A stretch of 64,000 nt of DNA, from positions 62,001-126,000 of the forward strand of contig CAYFLK010000002.1 of NCBI GenBank assembly GCA_964344035.1. The letters run 5' to 3'. This DNA comes from UBA1014 sp964344035. GTDB lineage: Bacteria; SAR324; NAC60-12. Each line of letters starts with the position of its first letter. Within the stretch, counting starts at the first letter, position 1. Position numbers and translations under genes: made by a program. Positions 18,061 to 25,816 of this stretch are shown piece after piece. The notes below the pieces were generated by a model. The model saw only the letters and a program-made list of their open reading frames with translations. It did not search any database and had not been told where the DNA came from.

Positions 18061-18137
18061 CAGAAAACCGGAGACTGGGTGGAAAGAATGTGGAAACCCG
18101 CCCTGCGGGGATGGAGATTTTCAAAAACGCAGTGAAC

Positions 18138-18749
18138 TCAGAAATGCAGCCCGAAACCGGTCATTACATGTTCGGATTTGACCAAAACGCAATCATCCAG
18201 ACGGGAGTTTGTGCCGTTGACCTTGGCCTGGTACGTGCCAAACTCAAGCTCGTTCATGCGATAACCGGCCAGCAGTTCTCCTCCGAAAAGGGGGATGCCG
18301 AGCAGCAAAAAACCGCCCCCTCCCCGGACCTTGTCGGTCACATACTCGGTTCCATTTCTGCTTAGTTCTCCACGTCCGTAGATGCCTTGTCCGTATCCCA
18401 GGGTCAGGTTCCACTCCCCACCAAAGGTCAATGAAATATCGAGATTGTCGCTTTGCTCGGAGTGACTGTCTGAACCAATACTGCCTTTGGTTGTCATTGT
18501 AGTAAACCCGAACCCGAACCCGTTTTCGAAAACAAAATACCCGCTGTATCCGGAAGTTGAGAGAGTTTCGTCGGATTTGTTTTCACCCTGTAAGAGGGTT
18601 CCATTTTCATCGGACAGAACCAGGTATCTCAGGCGGGAAAATTCGTCCGCATACAACATGCATGTACCCACTCCGACTACCGGCAGCAACAGCAGCAGGG
18701 TGCGTAAAATAAAGAGATGTAATCGGGAAATCATGATTCGCCGGTGCAT
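18138..18749 (-). CDS. Putative outer-membrane beta-barrel protein
   Basis: The product has 203 residues with a hydrophobic N-terminal signal (LHLFILRTLLLLLPVVGVGT) and a mature part rich in alternating hydrophobic, glycine and aromatic strands. It ends in GFGLHF; a C-terminal phenylalanine is the usual recognition signal for the Bam outer-membrane machinery. The length fits a barrel of about eight strands. I recognise no family name. It precedes a small lipoprotein in a region of short envelope genes. The start could also be the internal ATG at 18734; no clear ribosome-binding site decides. Confidence 0.65.
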   Translation of the reverse strand: MHRRIMISRLHLFILRTLLLLLPVVGVGTCMLYADEFSRLRYLVLSDENGTLLQGENKSDETLSTSGYSGYFVFENGFGFGFTTMTTKGSIGSDSHSEQSDNLDISLTFGGEWNLTLGYGQGIYGRGELSRNGTEYVTDKVRGGGGFLLLGIPLFGGELLAGYRMNELEFGTYQAKVNGTNSRLDDCVLVKSEHVMTGFGLHF

Positions 18750-18832
18750 GAACTATCTGTGTACATTGGGGACCGCGTGAGAAAAACATGCAAATTCGGT
18801 TCATTTTATTATACACAACATGCTGATTCTAC

Positions 18833-19057
18833 TCAGCGGCATTCAATCAGGAGGTGAGGATAATGGTCGAAAGGCTGCAAGACGTGAATCCGGTATCCTC
18901 CCCTGCAGATCATGTCCGCCTTGCGGAAACAGTTATGTCCACTCGCGCAGGCGACGAGATACTGCATTTCCGTGCGCGGGTAATTCAATTCAGGTTTCGT
19001 GGTGGTGCAACCTGTCAGCAGGACAAAAAGCAGCACGCAATTAAATATTGTGCGCAT
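18833..19057 (-). CDS. Small cysteine-containing lipoprotein
   Basis: The 74-residue product has a typical lipobox (FVLLTGC, with the lipidated cysteine at residue 17). A short periplasmic part carries four further cysteines (VACASGHNC, MIC, IEC), possibly disulfide-bonded. The pattern C-x-RKADMICRGGYRI recalls short lipoproteins with a C...C-GGY motif. The gene starts immediately after the stop codon of the EEP-family gene, so the two are cotranscribed. Function unknown. Confidence 0.65.
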   Translation of the reverse strand: MRTIFNCVLLFVLLTGCTTTKPELNYPRTEMQYLVACASGHNCFRKADMICRGGYRIHVLQPFDHYPHLLIECR

Positions 19058-19909
19058 TCATCCCTCCAGTTCAAGCATGATCGGCTGGTGGTCCGACGCG
19101 AACGTTTTCAGGTTGACCTTCATTGTCTTGAGGCGAGAGCGAACGGGGGAGCTGATAAAGAAATAATCCCGACAATGCGGTCCTTCTTCCCATTGCTTGT
19201 AGTCAAATACTCCGCAGGTTGGATCACGGGGGCTGTCCGGAAAAAGCAACATCCAGGCATCATGCAGGTCCGGATATTCAACGGGAAAGCCAGATGTCAT
19301 TTTTCTGTAGGATAGGCTCTCCGGGGTGAAGTTGAAATCTCCGCACAGTATCATTTCCGGGGGACGTGGGACCTGCTCGAAAGGCGTGCAGGGCATGTCA
19401 TGTCCGGGGCGGTAGAACTGCCCGCATGACTCTTCATGCAGTTCACGTAACCGTTGCACCTGGCTCAGCTGCTGCTGTTCGGAAAAATACTCGAGGTGTG
19501 TGTTGACGATGCGGAAAAGCGATCCATCTTGCTCGAGCGTCAACTCCGTCGCCTGCCGCGCCATGAATCGCGCCTTGGGATCGGGGGGACTGGGGAGTTG
19601 ATGATAAAGAATCTGTTCCGGGTTGGTGCGGGTCAGTACGAGGTTGCCGAATTGCTTCCGTTTACCGCAGGCTCTTCCACGCCGGTTATGCACTTGCCCG
19701 AAAAAATGCTGATAATCCGGAAACAACTCAGCAAGCTTATCCATTTGGTCTGCTCCTTCGTCGGCACCTGGATCGTTCCGTGAAACTTCCTGCAGGCAGA
19801 TCACGTCCACATCGCCGGTTTCCTGGATTGCGGCAGCAATCCGGGCCAGGTCGATTTTACCGTCCACCCCCTTGCCGTACTGGATGTTCCAGCTCAAAAT
19901 GCTCCACAT
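19058..19909 (-). CDS. Endonuclease/exonuclease/phosphatase family protein
   Basis: From ATG 19909 the protein has 283 residues and starts MWSILSWNIQYGKG, the first catalytic strand. The frame is open to 20155, but AAAAGGC before 19909 and the family start both support the shorter form. EEP motifs follow: VICLQEVSRND (metal-binding Glu), VNTHLEYFSEQQQ, MILCGDFNFTPES, and FASDHQPIMLEL with the catalytic Asp-His pair. Substrates in this family range from DNA to phosphoinositides and phosphodiesters. There is no signal peptide, so it is likely cytoplasmic. It is followed without a gap by a small lipoprotein gene. Confidence 0.88.
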   Translation of the reverse strand: MWSILSWNIQYGKGVDGKIDLARIAAAIQETGDVDVICLQEVSRNDPGADEGADQMDKLAELFPDYQHFFGQVHNRRGRACGKRKQFGNLVLTRTNPEQILYHQLPSPPDPKARFMARQATELTLEQDGSLFRIVNTHLEYFSEQQQLSQVQRLRELHEESCGQFYRPGHDMPCTPFEQVPRPPEMILCGDFNFTPESLSYRKMTSGFPVEYPDLHDAWMLLFPDSPRDPTCGVFDYKQWEEGPHCRDYFFISSPVRSRLKTMKVNLKTFASDHQPIMLELEG

Positions 19910-19929
19910 GCTTCTGCCTTTTAATCTCA

Positions 19930-20527
19930 TTAATGTGCCCAGCCAACACAAAAAAAACACACCGGGCTCAGTTTGGTATACCTCTGCAATTGATCCATGA
20001 TCAGGGTGGGAATTTGATGCGTCTTGTTGGAATACACATGCTGCCGTATCTGTTCGGCCAACACCCGATAATCCGTTACATATTCTCCGCAGCTTTCGAT
20101 TATTTCTTCTGCAAGGTTGACAATCTGGGCTGACTGGTAGGGTGGCGTTTCGCAAATTGTTTCCAGTTTACTCCTGATTTCCCTGTCCACTCCCGGCGGA
20201 ATGGGGTCGGGAACATGCTGGGAGGTGTCGTCAGTGATCTCGTGCTGGAGGTACATCCTGAGCACCGGGTACAATTTTGCAAAATCGAGTGGTTTGATCA
20301 GGTAGTCCGTTGCACCTGAGTCAAAGGCCAGTTCCTGCTGTTCAAGAAACGCGTCAGCAGAGAAAGCAATGATAGGGTCATCAGGGTTTTCAGCAGAACG
20401 TCGGATGCGGCGGATTGCCTCCAGACCATCTATTACCGGCAGGTGCATGTCCATCAGTATCAGGTCGGGATTAAATGTGCGGGCTTCCTCTACGCCGTTC
20501 AGACCGTCCGCGGCAATTTTGATGTCA
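19930..20527 (-). pseudogene. Truncated response-regulator receiver domain
   Basis: The minus strand encodes the second half of a receiver domain: IKIAADGLNGVEEARTFNPD, LILMDMHLPVIDG with the phospho-acceptor Asp, PIIAFSADAF and YLIKPLDF. A tail of about 90 residues follows and ends CFFCVGWAH. The first beta strands with the acidic pocket are missing. Upstream of about 20528 the sequence switches abruptly to a broken copy of an outer-membrane protein gene. The internal ATG at 20454 would give a protein that cannot fold as a receiver. It probably derives from the C-terminal receiver of a hybrid histidine kinase. Confidence 0.75.
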
Positions 20528-20764
20528 AGGTGCGCGCGCTGGTGTCCCTGTCGAAGCGGAGCCAGCGTCCGACGGCTTCGAAAGCGAGGCCGATGCCGCT
20601 CAGATTGAACTCGATGCCCAAACCTAAATACGCGCCCTGTACACTTAAAACTCGAAGGCTTCCATTGGAGAAAACTCGTTTCCTGAAACCCTTAAGCGTG
20701 TAAACGACATTTCCCCTTCCCGTGGAAAGAGTTTTGTCTCCAGCCCCACTTTACGCACTTCAAT
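20528..20764 (-). pseudogene. Frameshifted partial copy of the outer-membrane protein gene at 24596-25171
   Basis: These 237 bases match 24638-24874 in the same orientation at roughly 85-90% by eye. Translated pieces include IEVRKVGLETKLFP and, in another frame, GAYLGLGIEFNLSGIGLAFE. A stop (TTTTAA) and a one-base shift in the middle show decay. The copy lacks the original N- and C-termini and joins the truncated receiver on one side and the DUF3299 gene on the other. Confidence 0.85.
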
Positions 20765-21220
20765 TCACTCATAAAAAACTACTTTCTCTCCCTGTATCAG
20801 AAAACTGGATTCGGTTTCGTAGATCATTTCCCCTCCCACCATGAATTCACCGATCTCAAGTACGCCATAGAGCCAGATCGCATCAAGCAAATATTCAAAG
20901 GGAACCGGTTCTTTCATTTTGACAAAAATCACCTGGTTCGGCGGAGGTGGAGGAACATGGATGCACATCCCAAAAACCGGAACTAGCAGGAATTCGCTGA
21001 TGTAGTCAAAACCGGCATCACCTTCGATGGGGACGGCATAACCTGGAATTTTGACGGGTTTTCCTATCAGTTTCTTCAGCTCAAGAGGCATTTCTCCGGT
21101 TTTCACGTTAAGCTGCCGTAATTGTCTCCAGCTGATTTCCCGGGTGTCGAAAATCGACCCGAGGGATTCAGAACTGAAAAACAATAACAGCAGCAGTAAA
21201 AGGATTATCCGGTTAGACAT
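20765..21220 (-). CDS. DUF3299 periplasmic protein of the zinc-uptake operon
   Basis: The 151-residue protein has a signal peptide (MSNRIILLLLLLLFFSSESL) and the conserved DUF3299 blocks KIPGYAVPIE, FLLVPVFGMCIHVPPPPPNQ and IGEFMVGGEMIYE. It is the last gene of a unit with an FtsX-like permease, an ABC ATPase and a DUF2796 protein. That gene combination is known from zinc-responsive uptake loci such as the Vibrio Zrg system. It is presumed to be an exported accessory factor; its exact role in metal transfer is not known. The PPPPPNQ loop with a nearby Cys-His could touch metal. Confidence 0.85.
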   Translation of the reverse strand: MSNRIILLLLLLLFFSSESLGSIFDTREISWRQLRQLNVKTGEMPLELKKLIGKPVKIPGYAVPIEGDAGFDYISEFLLVPVFGMCIHVPPPPPNQVIFVKMKEPVPFEYLLDAIWLYGVLEIGEFMVGGEMIYETESSFLIQGEKVVFYE

Positions 21221-21236
21221 GTTTAATGATCTTTAT

Positions 21237-22493
21237 TCAGAGTCTTATGCTCATTCCATCAGCCAGAGACTGTCGGTAAGCCCGATAGGCAGGAAAGGCA
21301 CCCATCAGCATACCTGCGATGGTGATTGTGGCCAGGACATTATAATCCTGAATCCCGGGAGGCGTCAAAGGAAGAAAAAACCCCAGCCTGGTTTGCAGTA
21401 CAGGTTGGGCGAAGAACAGGAGTATGTAAAGCAACAGCATGCCGGTGGTGATACCGCTCAGTGTGAGTAAAAGTGCCTCCCCGATGAGCAATCCTGAGAT
21501 TGTACCTGGACCGGCTCCCACCGAGCGCAGGATTGCCATCTCCCGTCTACGCTCGTTCAGTCCGGAAAGGAGGGCGGTCATCAACCCGAGGAGACCTGCC
21601 AGCACGACAAAACCGCTGATTATGCGCAGTCCGGTTTCCGCTGTGCGCAGCAGTTCCCACAGTTCCTGAAGCGCGGCCCCGGGAAGGATGGCGCTCAAGG
21701 GTTCCTCATGGTAAGTGTTCACCTCACGCTGCAGACTGAAGGCATGGATTTTCGAGCGAAGTCCCACCAGAAAAGCTGTGATGGCCTCGGGGGTGAGATC
21801 CCGCTTGAGCACATCCTCGGTATCGAGGCTGTCATCCTCCATCGGCGGGACCCCGCTTTCCCAATCGATGTGCATGGCAGTGATGCCTTCCAGGCTGACA
21901 TGAACCGTCTGGTCCACCGGGGTGCCCGTAGGCGCGAGAATACCGACCACGGTGAACGGCCGGTCTTCGTGCTTGAGAAACGAACTGCTTCCGGTTCCAT
22001 GGGAAACAATGATCGGATCATGCAAACGGTACTCGAGCTTGCGAGCCGCTTCGGCCCCAAGCACTGCGTCAAACACCCCGGAAAAAGGTTTTCCTTCTGA
22101 GAATTTTAGACGCTGACGGTTCCCGTATCGGAAGAGTGTGAAATAATCGAGATTGGTCCCCAACACGCGATACCCATGATGGGAATCCCCGAGAGAAAAC
22201 GGGATGGTCCAACGAACCCGTGAATGGTTTTTGAAATCCTGGTAACTCTCCCAGGTGAGGTTGTTGGGGGCATTGCCCATCCTGAACACCGAATACAGGA
22301 GAAGTTGGAGAGATCCTCCCCGGGCTCCGACGATAAGGTCTGTTCCGGAAACCGCGCTGGAAAAACTGGTACGGATACCTTTCCGGATCTGCTCCACTCC
22401 AATCAACAGGGCAACACTGATGGCAATGGAAAAAAGCGTGAGCAGCGCTGTCCCTTTTCGATTCCAGAGGCTTTTCGCAATCAGGTTGATCAT
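21237..22493 (-). CDS. ABC transporter permease of the FtsX/MacB type (zinc-uptake operon)
   Basis: The 418-residue permease has one N-terminal helix (ALLTLFSIAISVALLIGVEQ) and a periplasmic MacB-type domain of about 250 residues. Three C-terminal helices follow around GFVVLAGLLGLMTALLSGL, LLTLSGITTGMLLLYIL and VLATITIAGMLMGAFPA, with the coupling stretch RRREMAILRSVGAG between the first two. It overlaps the ATPase gene by four bases (ATGA), so the pair forms one transporter. MacB-like exporters act mechanically from the inner membrane, so here it may drive a zinc-loading or chaperone cycle with the DUF2796 partner. Direct pore transport is less likely from the fold. Confidence 0.88.
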   Translation of the reverse strand: MINLIAKSLWNRKGTALLTLFSIAISVALLIGVEQIRKGIRTSFSSAVSGTDLIVGARGGSLQLLLYSVFRMGNAPNNLTWESYQDFKNHSRVRWTIPFSLGDSHHGYRVLGTNLDYFTLFRYGNRQRLKFSEGKPFSGVFDAVLGAEAARKLEYRLHDPIIVSHGTGSSSFLKHEDRPFTVVGILAPTGTPVDQTVHVSLEGITAMHIDWESGVPPMEDDSLDTEDVLKRDLTPEAITAFLVGLRSKIHAFSLQREVNTYHEEPLSAILPGAALQELWELLRTAETGLRIISGFVVLAGLLGLMTALLSGLNERRREMAILRSVGAGPGTISGLLIGEALLLTLSGITTGMLLLYILLFFAQPVLQTRLGFFLPLTPPGIQDYNVLATITIAGMLMGAFPAYRAYRQSLADGMSIRL

Positions 22494-23203
22494 GCCGCCT
22501 CCAAACCCGGAACCCTGTTGATTTGAGGAAGGGAAAGACTCCTTCCGAAGAACCGATTCAGTTCCGTGTCATGACTGACAAAGAGCAGGGCACTCCCTGC
22601 ATTGTCGCATTCGGCAAAAAGCAGATTGAGGAAAACTTCCCTTAGGTCAGCGTCGAGGGCGGAGGTCGGTTCATCGGCAATCACCAACTCAGGCCTGCCG
22701 ATGAGAGCCCTGGCCGCGGCAACGCGCTGCTGCTGACCGACACTTAATTCCACCACTGGACGTCCCTCATTGAGCGGTTCGGATAGTCCCAATGCCGAAA
22801 GCAGCCTGCGGACCTCTTCGGTCCGTTTCTCCTCATTCTCACCTGTCCTTTCGGCACGTTCCCTGGAAAATCGGAGTGGGAGCATGACGTTTTCTTCGAG
22901 TGAAAGATAAGGAAGCAGGTTGAAAAGCTGAAAGATAAAACCAAGGTGAGCAACCCGAAAGGCATCCCTGCGGGCACGGGAGAGGCTTTTCAGTTCCTCT
23001 CCGAGCACCCTGAGGCTGCCGGATTCTGCCACCAGGATGCCCCCAACCAGGGAGAGCAGGGTTGATTTGCCACTGCCGCTCGGCCCCTGAAGAAAGACAC
23101 GTTCTCCATGATCGATCTTCAGTTCGAGAAGATCGATGGTTGCCCGTTCTTTGTTGGGCCAGCGGAAACGCACATCCTTCATTTCCAGTACTGCTTCAGT
23201 CAT
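22490..23203 (-). CDS. ABC transporter ATP-binding protein (zinc-uptake operon)
   Basis: Starting at 23203 (MTEAVLEMKDVRFRW) the protein has 237 residues. Walker A is QGPSGSGKST (residues 39-48), the Q-loop lies in FIFQLFNLLPYLSL, the signature motif is LSVGQQQRVAAARAL, and Walker B is LVIADEPTSALDAD. The H-loop is in LLFVSHDTEL. This is the LolD/MacB-type ATPase subfamily that pairs with FtsX-like permeases. Two bases separate this ATG from the stop of the DUF2796 gene, so the frame's earlier start at 23215 is unlikely. The signature has VGQ where SGGQ is usual, a modest deviation seen in this group. Confidence 0.93.
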   Translation of the reverse strand: MTEAVLEMKDVRFRWPNKERATIDLLELKIDHGERVFLQGPSGSGKSTLLSLVGGILVAESGSLRVLGEELKSLSRARRDAFRVAHLGFIFQLFNLLPYLSLEENVMLPLRFSRERAERTGENEEKRTEEVRRLLSALGLSEPLNEGRPVVELSVGQQQRVAAARALIGRPELVIADEPTSALDADLREVFLNLLFAECDNAGSALLFVSHDTELNRFFGRSLSLPQINRVPGLEAA

Positions 23204-23205
23204 CT

Positions 23206-23829
23206 TCAGCGCCAACCGCGGATCCGACCATCACGTTTTTCAATCTCCATCGCACCCTGACGGTCTCCCACGATCCACTGCACCCGGATCTCTTCGATAC
23301 GAGGAAAAACTTTCATCATGCTGGTTTGCACCGAATCTAGATCATCCGCGTGACGGCAGTTCCAGAGGTAGCTTGCATGAAATTCCGAATGGACTTCTTC
23401 CCCGTGCTTATCATGATCTCCCTCCTTGTCACGGTCGTAATCTTTTTCAGATTTGCTTTCATCATGGCCGTCTCCGTGTTCATGTTGCTCTCCTTCATGA
23501 TGTTCACCCTCTACTGAAAAAAGGGTCTGCGAAACCTTGATCCCAACCGGTATACACTCCGCTTCATCAGGAATCCAGAATAGGTTTGAGGGATTGGAAA
23601 GGGTTGCTATAGCTTTGGCGAACACCTCACGGTCCTTGTTTGCTTCCGGAAAATGTTCAAAACCGACCAGGCTGTTGGAGGGCACTTCGAATTCCAGCTG
23701 CAGCTTTTTTCCTTCCATGGCCATCATGACATTGGCGGCACCGTGTTCATGAGCATCGAGTTGGCGGCTTTGGGCATAAATTTGTAGGGGCAGGAACAGA
23801 CCTGCCAGAACTAAAAGGATGTAATGCAT
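23206..23829 (-). CDS. zrgA: DUF2796 (ZrgA-like) periplasmic zinc-binding protein
   Basis: From ATG 23829 the protein has 207 residues with a signal peptide (MHYILLVLAGLFLPLQIYAQ). The mature N-terminus has the family motif DAHEHGAANVMMAMEG, and LEFEVPSNSLVGFEH follows. A histidine- and acid-rich loop at about residues 130-175 (EGEHHEGEQHEHGDGHDES, then DHDKHGEEVHSEFHA) is a typical zinc-capture segment. ZrgA-type proteins deliver zinc with an FtsX/LolD-type ABC pair and DUF3299 protein, as found downstream here. The longer open frame to 23940 has no family match. A Zur box lies upstream of the preceding gene, consistent with induction under zinc starvation. Confidence 0.88.
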   Translation of the reverse strand: MHYILLVLAGLFLPLQIYAQSRQLDAHEHGAANVMMAMEGKKLQLEFEVPSNSLVGFEHFPEANKDREVFAKAIATLSNPSNLFWIPDEAECIPVGIKVSQTLFSVEGEHHEGEQHEHGDGHDESKSEKDYDRDKEGDHDKHGEEVHSEFHASYLWNCRHADDLDSVQTSMMKVFPRIEEIRVQWIVGDRQGAMEIEKRDGRIRGWR

Positions 23830-23870
23830 TTTGATCAATTTTTGTTTGAATTTAAAAAAAAAGGTTCTTC

Positions 23871-24224
23871 TCAAACTACAAACAAAGGTGGAGCGCGGGT
23901 AGAATGGTAGTAGTCGGATAAGATTCCTTTGGAAAAGCAATCGAGCGAGAAAAATTCAAAGGTAATGGGAAAATTGAAAAGGATCGAATATTCCAGAATT
24001 GCTGGGGAAGATTCCTGATTGATTAAATTAAAAGTATGAATCTCCTCCCCCGATTCCGGAGTATTCATGGGAGGATGTGAATGTTCCGGATCGGTGCATT
24101 GAATCAGAGCAAGATCCGCAAATGCTTTTCGAACCGGCCTGTTAATCACCCACTGAGAAAAAAATCCCAGGAACACAAAGATGATTATCAGAAATGATAC
24201 AAACGCTTGTCTGGCATGCAACAT
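23871..24224 (-). CDS. Small membrane or exported protein, first gene of the zinc operon
   Basis: The 117-residue product has an N-terminal hydrophobic segment (AFVSFLIIIFVFLGFF) and a periplasmic part with ALIQCTDPEHSHPPM, which could bind metal through Cys and His. I do not recognise the family. It begins only 15 bases after the Zur box and has no evident ribosome-binding site, so the start is uncertain. Forty-one bases separate it from zrgA, in the same direction. Placement under the Zur box makes a role in zinc response likely. It may alternatively be a leader with little function. Confidence 0.5.
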   Translation of the reverse strand: MLHARQAFVSFLIIIFVFLGFFSQWVINRPVRKAFADLALIQCTDPEHSHPPMNTPESGEEIHTFNLINQESSPAILEYSILFNFPITFEFFSLDCFSKGILSDYYHSTRAPPLFVV

Positions 24225-24239
24225 CAGAATCTGTAGAAT

Positions 24240-24262
24240 GAAATGTTATAATGTAACATTAT
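24240..24262 (-). promoter_or_regulatory. Zur box
   Basis: The site is an inverted repeat AATGTTA (24242-24248), spacer TAATG, TAACATT (24254-24260). Against the gammaproteobacterial Zur consensus GAAATGTTATA-N-TATAACATTTC I count 20 matches in 22 defined positions. It covers the -10 box of the promoter of the zinc operon, so zinc-loaded Zur would block transcription. Confidence 0.85.
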
Positions 24263-24286
24263 TAATGTATAATGGTTTGTTTTCAA
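24258..24286 (-). promoter_or_regulatory. Sigma70 promoter of the zinc operon
   Basis: On the minus strand TTGAAA (24286-24281), 17 bases, then AATAAT (24263-24258). The -10 box overlaps the Zur box. This is a good fit for a repressible promoter. Confidence 0.6.
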
Positions 24287-24595
24287 GAACTTTTTTTGAA
24301 ACTGTCAAGATCCGCAGTTTCAAGAAGGCACATTTCCTTTTCCAGACAAAGCGGAAACTTGTCCCACTCCCCGGCAAGAAGCTCATAGCCGCCGGTGAGT
24401 TCACCAAACGAAGGGAGCAACAGCAGCTATCCTGCTAATTGGAGTGAGGAAACGATGTTTCAAGTAAATAAAGAAATCCGTAAGGCAATCCCGTCAACAT
24501 GTTTATTCCCGACATTATGTTTAGGAAAAAGCATGTACATTCATCGGAATTGTCGCACTTGGGGATTTTCGGTTACGTTCTGAACCGCTAAGTCT
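24287..24595. other. Intergenic region without recognised features
   Basis: About 300 bp between the Zur-controlled promoter and the 3' end of the outer-membrane protein gene. Short open frames here lack ribosome-binding sites and homology-like patterns, and I see no gene. Confidence 0.5.
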
Positions 24596-25171
24596 TCAAA
24601 TGAACTTATAGAAGTGGACGCCGATAGAAGGCGAGTAGGTGCGCACGCTGGTGTCCCTGTCGAAGCTGAGCCAGCGTCCTGCGGCCTCGAAAGCCAGGCC
24701 GATGCCGCTCAGATTGAACTCGATGCCCAAACCCAAATATGCACCCCGTCCACTTAAAACTCCAAGACTGCCGTTGGAGATGAACTCGTTTCCGGAAACC
24801 CCGAAGCGCGTAAACAATATTCCTCCTTCCCATGGAAAGAGTTTCGTCTCCAGCCCCACTTTACGCACTTCAATCTTCTCTCCTAGCTGACCGGTTGCAT
24901 CCGCTTCCTTTTCATCGGCGAAAATGATGCTGTAGGAGATCCCGAATGAATAATCAAACGGGGATTCCCACCAGATATTGATATTTGGCCCCAATCCCTG
25001 GTAGCGGGCGTCTATTCCATGACGATCGGAGCTGATCCAGACAGTGTCGAAGTGTTCGCGGGCACGCATCTTCAACCGGGCGCTGAATGCCAAGGATGGA
25101 TACAGGACCAGAAATGCCAGCAACAATGCTGTACAAAACTGATAAATGGGATTTTTCGTGAAACGATTCAC
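24596..25171 (-). CDS. Outer-membrane beta-barrel protein (parent of the truncated copy)
   Basis: The 191-residue protein has a signal peptide (FCTALLLAFLVLYPSLAFSA) and a mature domain of alternating strands. Examples are IWWESPFDYSFGISYSIIFA, GLETKLFPWEGGILFTRFG and GAYLGLGIEFNLSGIGLAFE; the C-terminus is SIGVHFYKFI. The fold should be a small barrel of eight or so strands. It lies upstream of and codirectional with the Zur-controlled zinc operon but has its own region. Its internal part (24638-24874) is duplicated, in broken form, at the other end of that operon. No named family recognised. Confidence 0.7.
   Translation of the reverse strand: MNRFTKNPIYQFCTALLLAFLVLYPSLAFSARLKMRAREHFDTVWISSDRHGIDARYQGLGPNINIWWESPFDYSFGISYSIIFADEKEADATGQLGEKIEVRKVGLETKLFPWEGGILFTRFGVSGNEFISNGSLGVLSGRGAYLGLGIEFNLSGIGLAFEAAGRWLSFDRDTSVRTYSPSIGVHFYKFI
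24638..24874. repeat. Direct repeat flanking the zinc operon, intact copy
   Basis: This part of the outer-membrane protein gene matches 20528-20764 in the same orientation. The two copies bracket the DUF3299-permease-ATPase-zrgA unit about 4.1 kb apart. A net one-base offset arises within the repeat. Confidence 0.85.
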
Positions 25172-25317
25172 GAGCAGAAATATATTGTCTCGAATGTTGA
25201 TCTGATGGCAGTGCCAGCGGACACTGAATTGGGGAGGATAACAGGATTGTCCGCGCTTCTCCAGCCTGGAAAACCGCGGACGGATGTGAGTGAATGCAAA
25301 GTGTGCTGTTTCAGGAC

Positions 25318-25494
25318 TCAGAACAATTCCGAATCCTTGACTTCCGCCATCTCCAGCATTTCTTCAGAGAGCAGATAGTCTTTGCCCAACACAGGTTCTC
25401 CCGCAATGTGATCGATCCGCTTGACAGACCCCCCTTTTTCGAGAAACCGTTTCATTGCTTCATTTACCTGATCACGAGTGATTTCCATATTCAT
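25318..25494 (-). CDS. Small conserved-looking soluble protein
   Basis: From ATG 25494 the product has 58 residues, MNMEITRDQVNEAMKRFLEK then GGSVKRIDHIAGEPVLG and an acidic end. AGGAGG lies five bases before this ATG and decides it over the earlier start at 25554. The opening resembles short proteins with a TREQV-xx-A-xx-RFL-xx-GG-xI-xRI pattern that are common in marine bacteria and unstudied. It stands alone. Function unknown. Confidence 0.6.
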   Translation of the reverse strand: MNMEITRDQVNEAMKRFLEKGGSVKRIDHIAGEPVLGKDYLLSEEMLEMAEVKDSELF

Positions 25495-25816
25495 TGATTC
25501 CTCCTGGAACGTGATGTGTGAAAACACTCTAGCTTGTTGCAAATCACGGACCATTTTAAAAATTCAAAGATTTCATTGGCTTCTCCCTGAAGCCGGGAAT
25601 GGTGGATATAACCCCACCGGGTTTTTCTCCGGAAAAAAGGGCAATCCCGATTCCTGAATTTCCCGCAAACAACTCATGATGGCATTGAGTTCGCATCGTT
25701 TCCGCATTACAGTCTTTTCAAGTTATGAATAAGAGCACGCTGAAATATCGGAATAACCGAAATTCGTATCAACAACAGTGTTGCTGCATAAACAGTAACT
25801 TTGGCACACTGAACGC

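Noticed and set aside
18090..18137. Extension of the beta-barrel gene past its stop or a separate gene between it and the deaminase
   Set aside because: Only 77 bases separate the genes and no start with a ribosome-binding site is present.
24395..24583. 62-codon plus-strand open frame near the Zur box
   Set aside because: No ribosome-binding site, no family pattern, and it runs through a region with no coding character.
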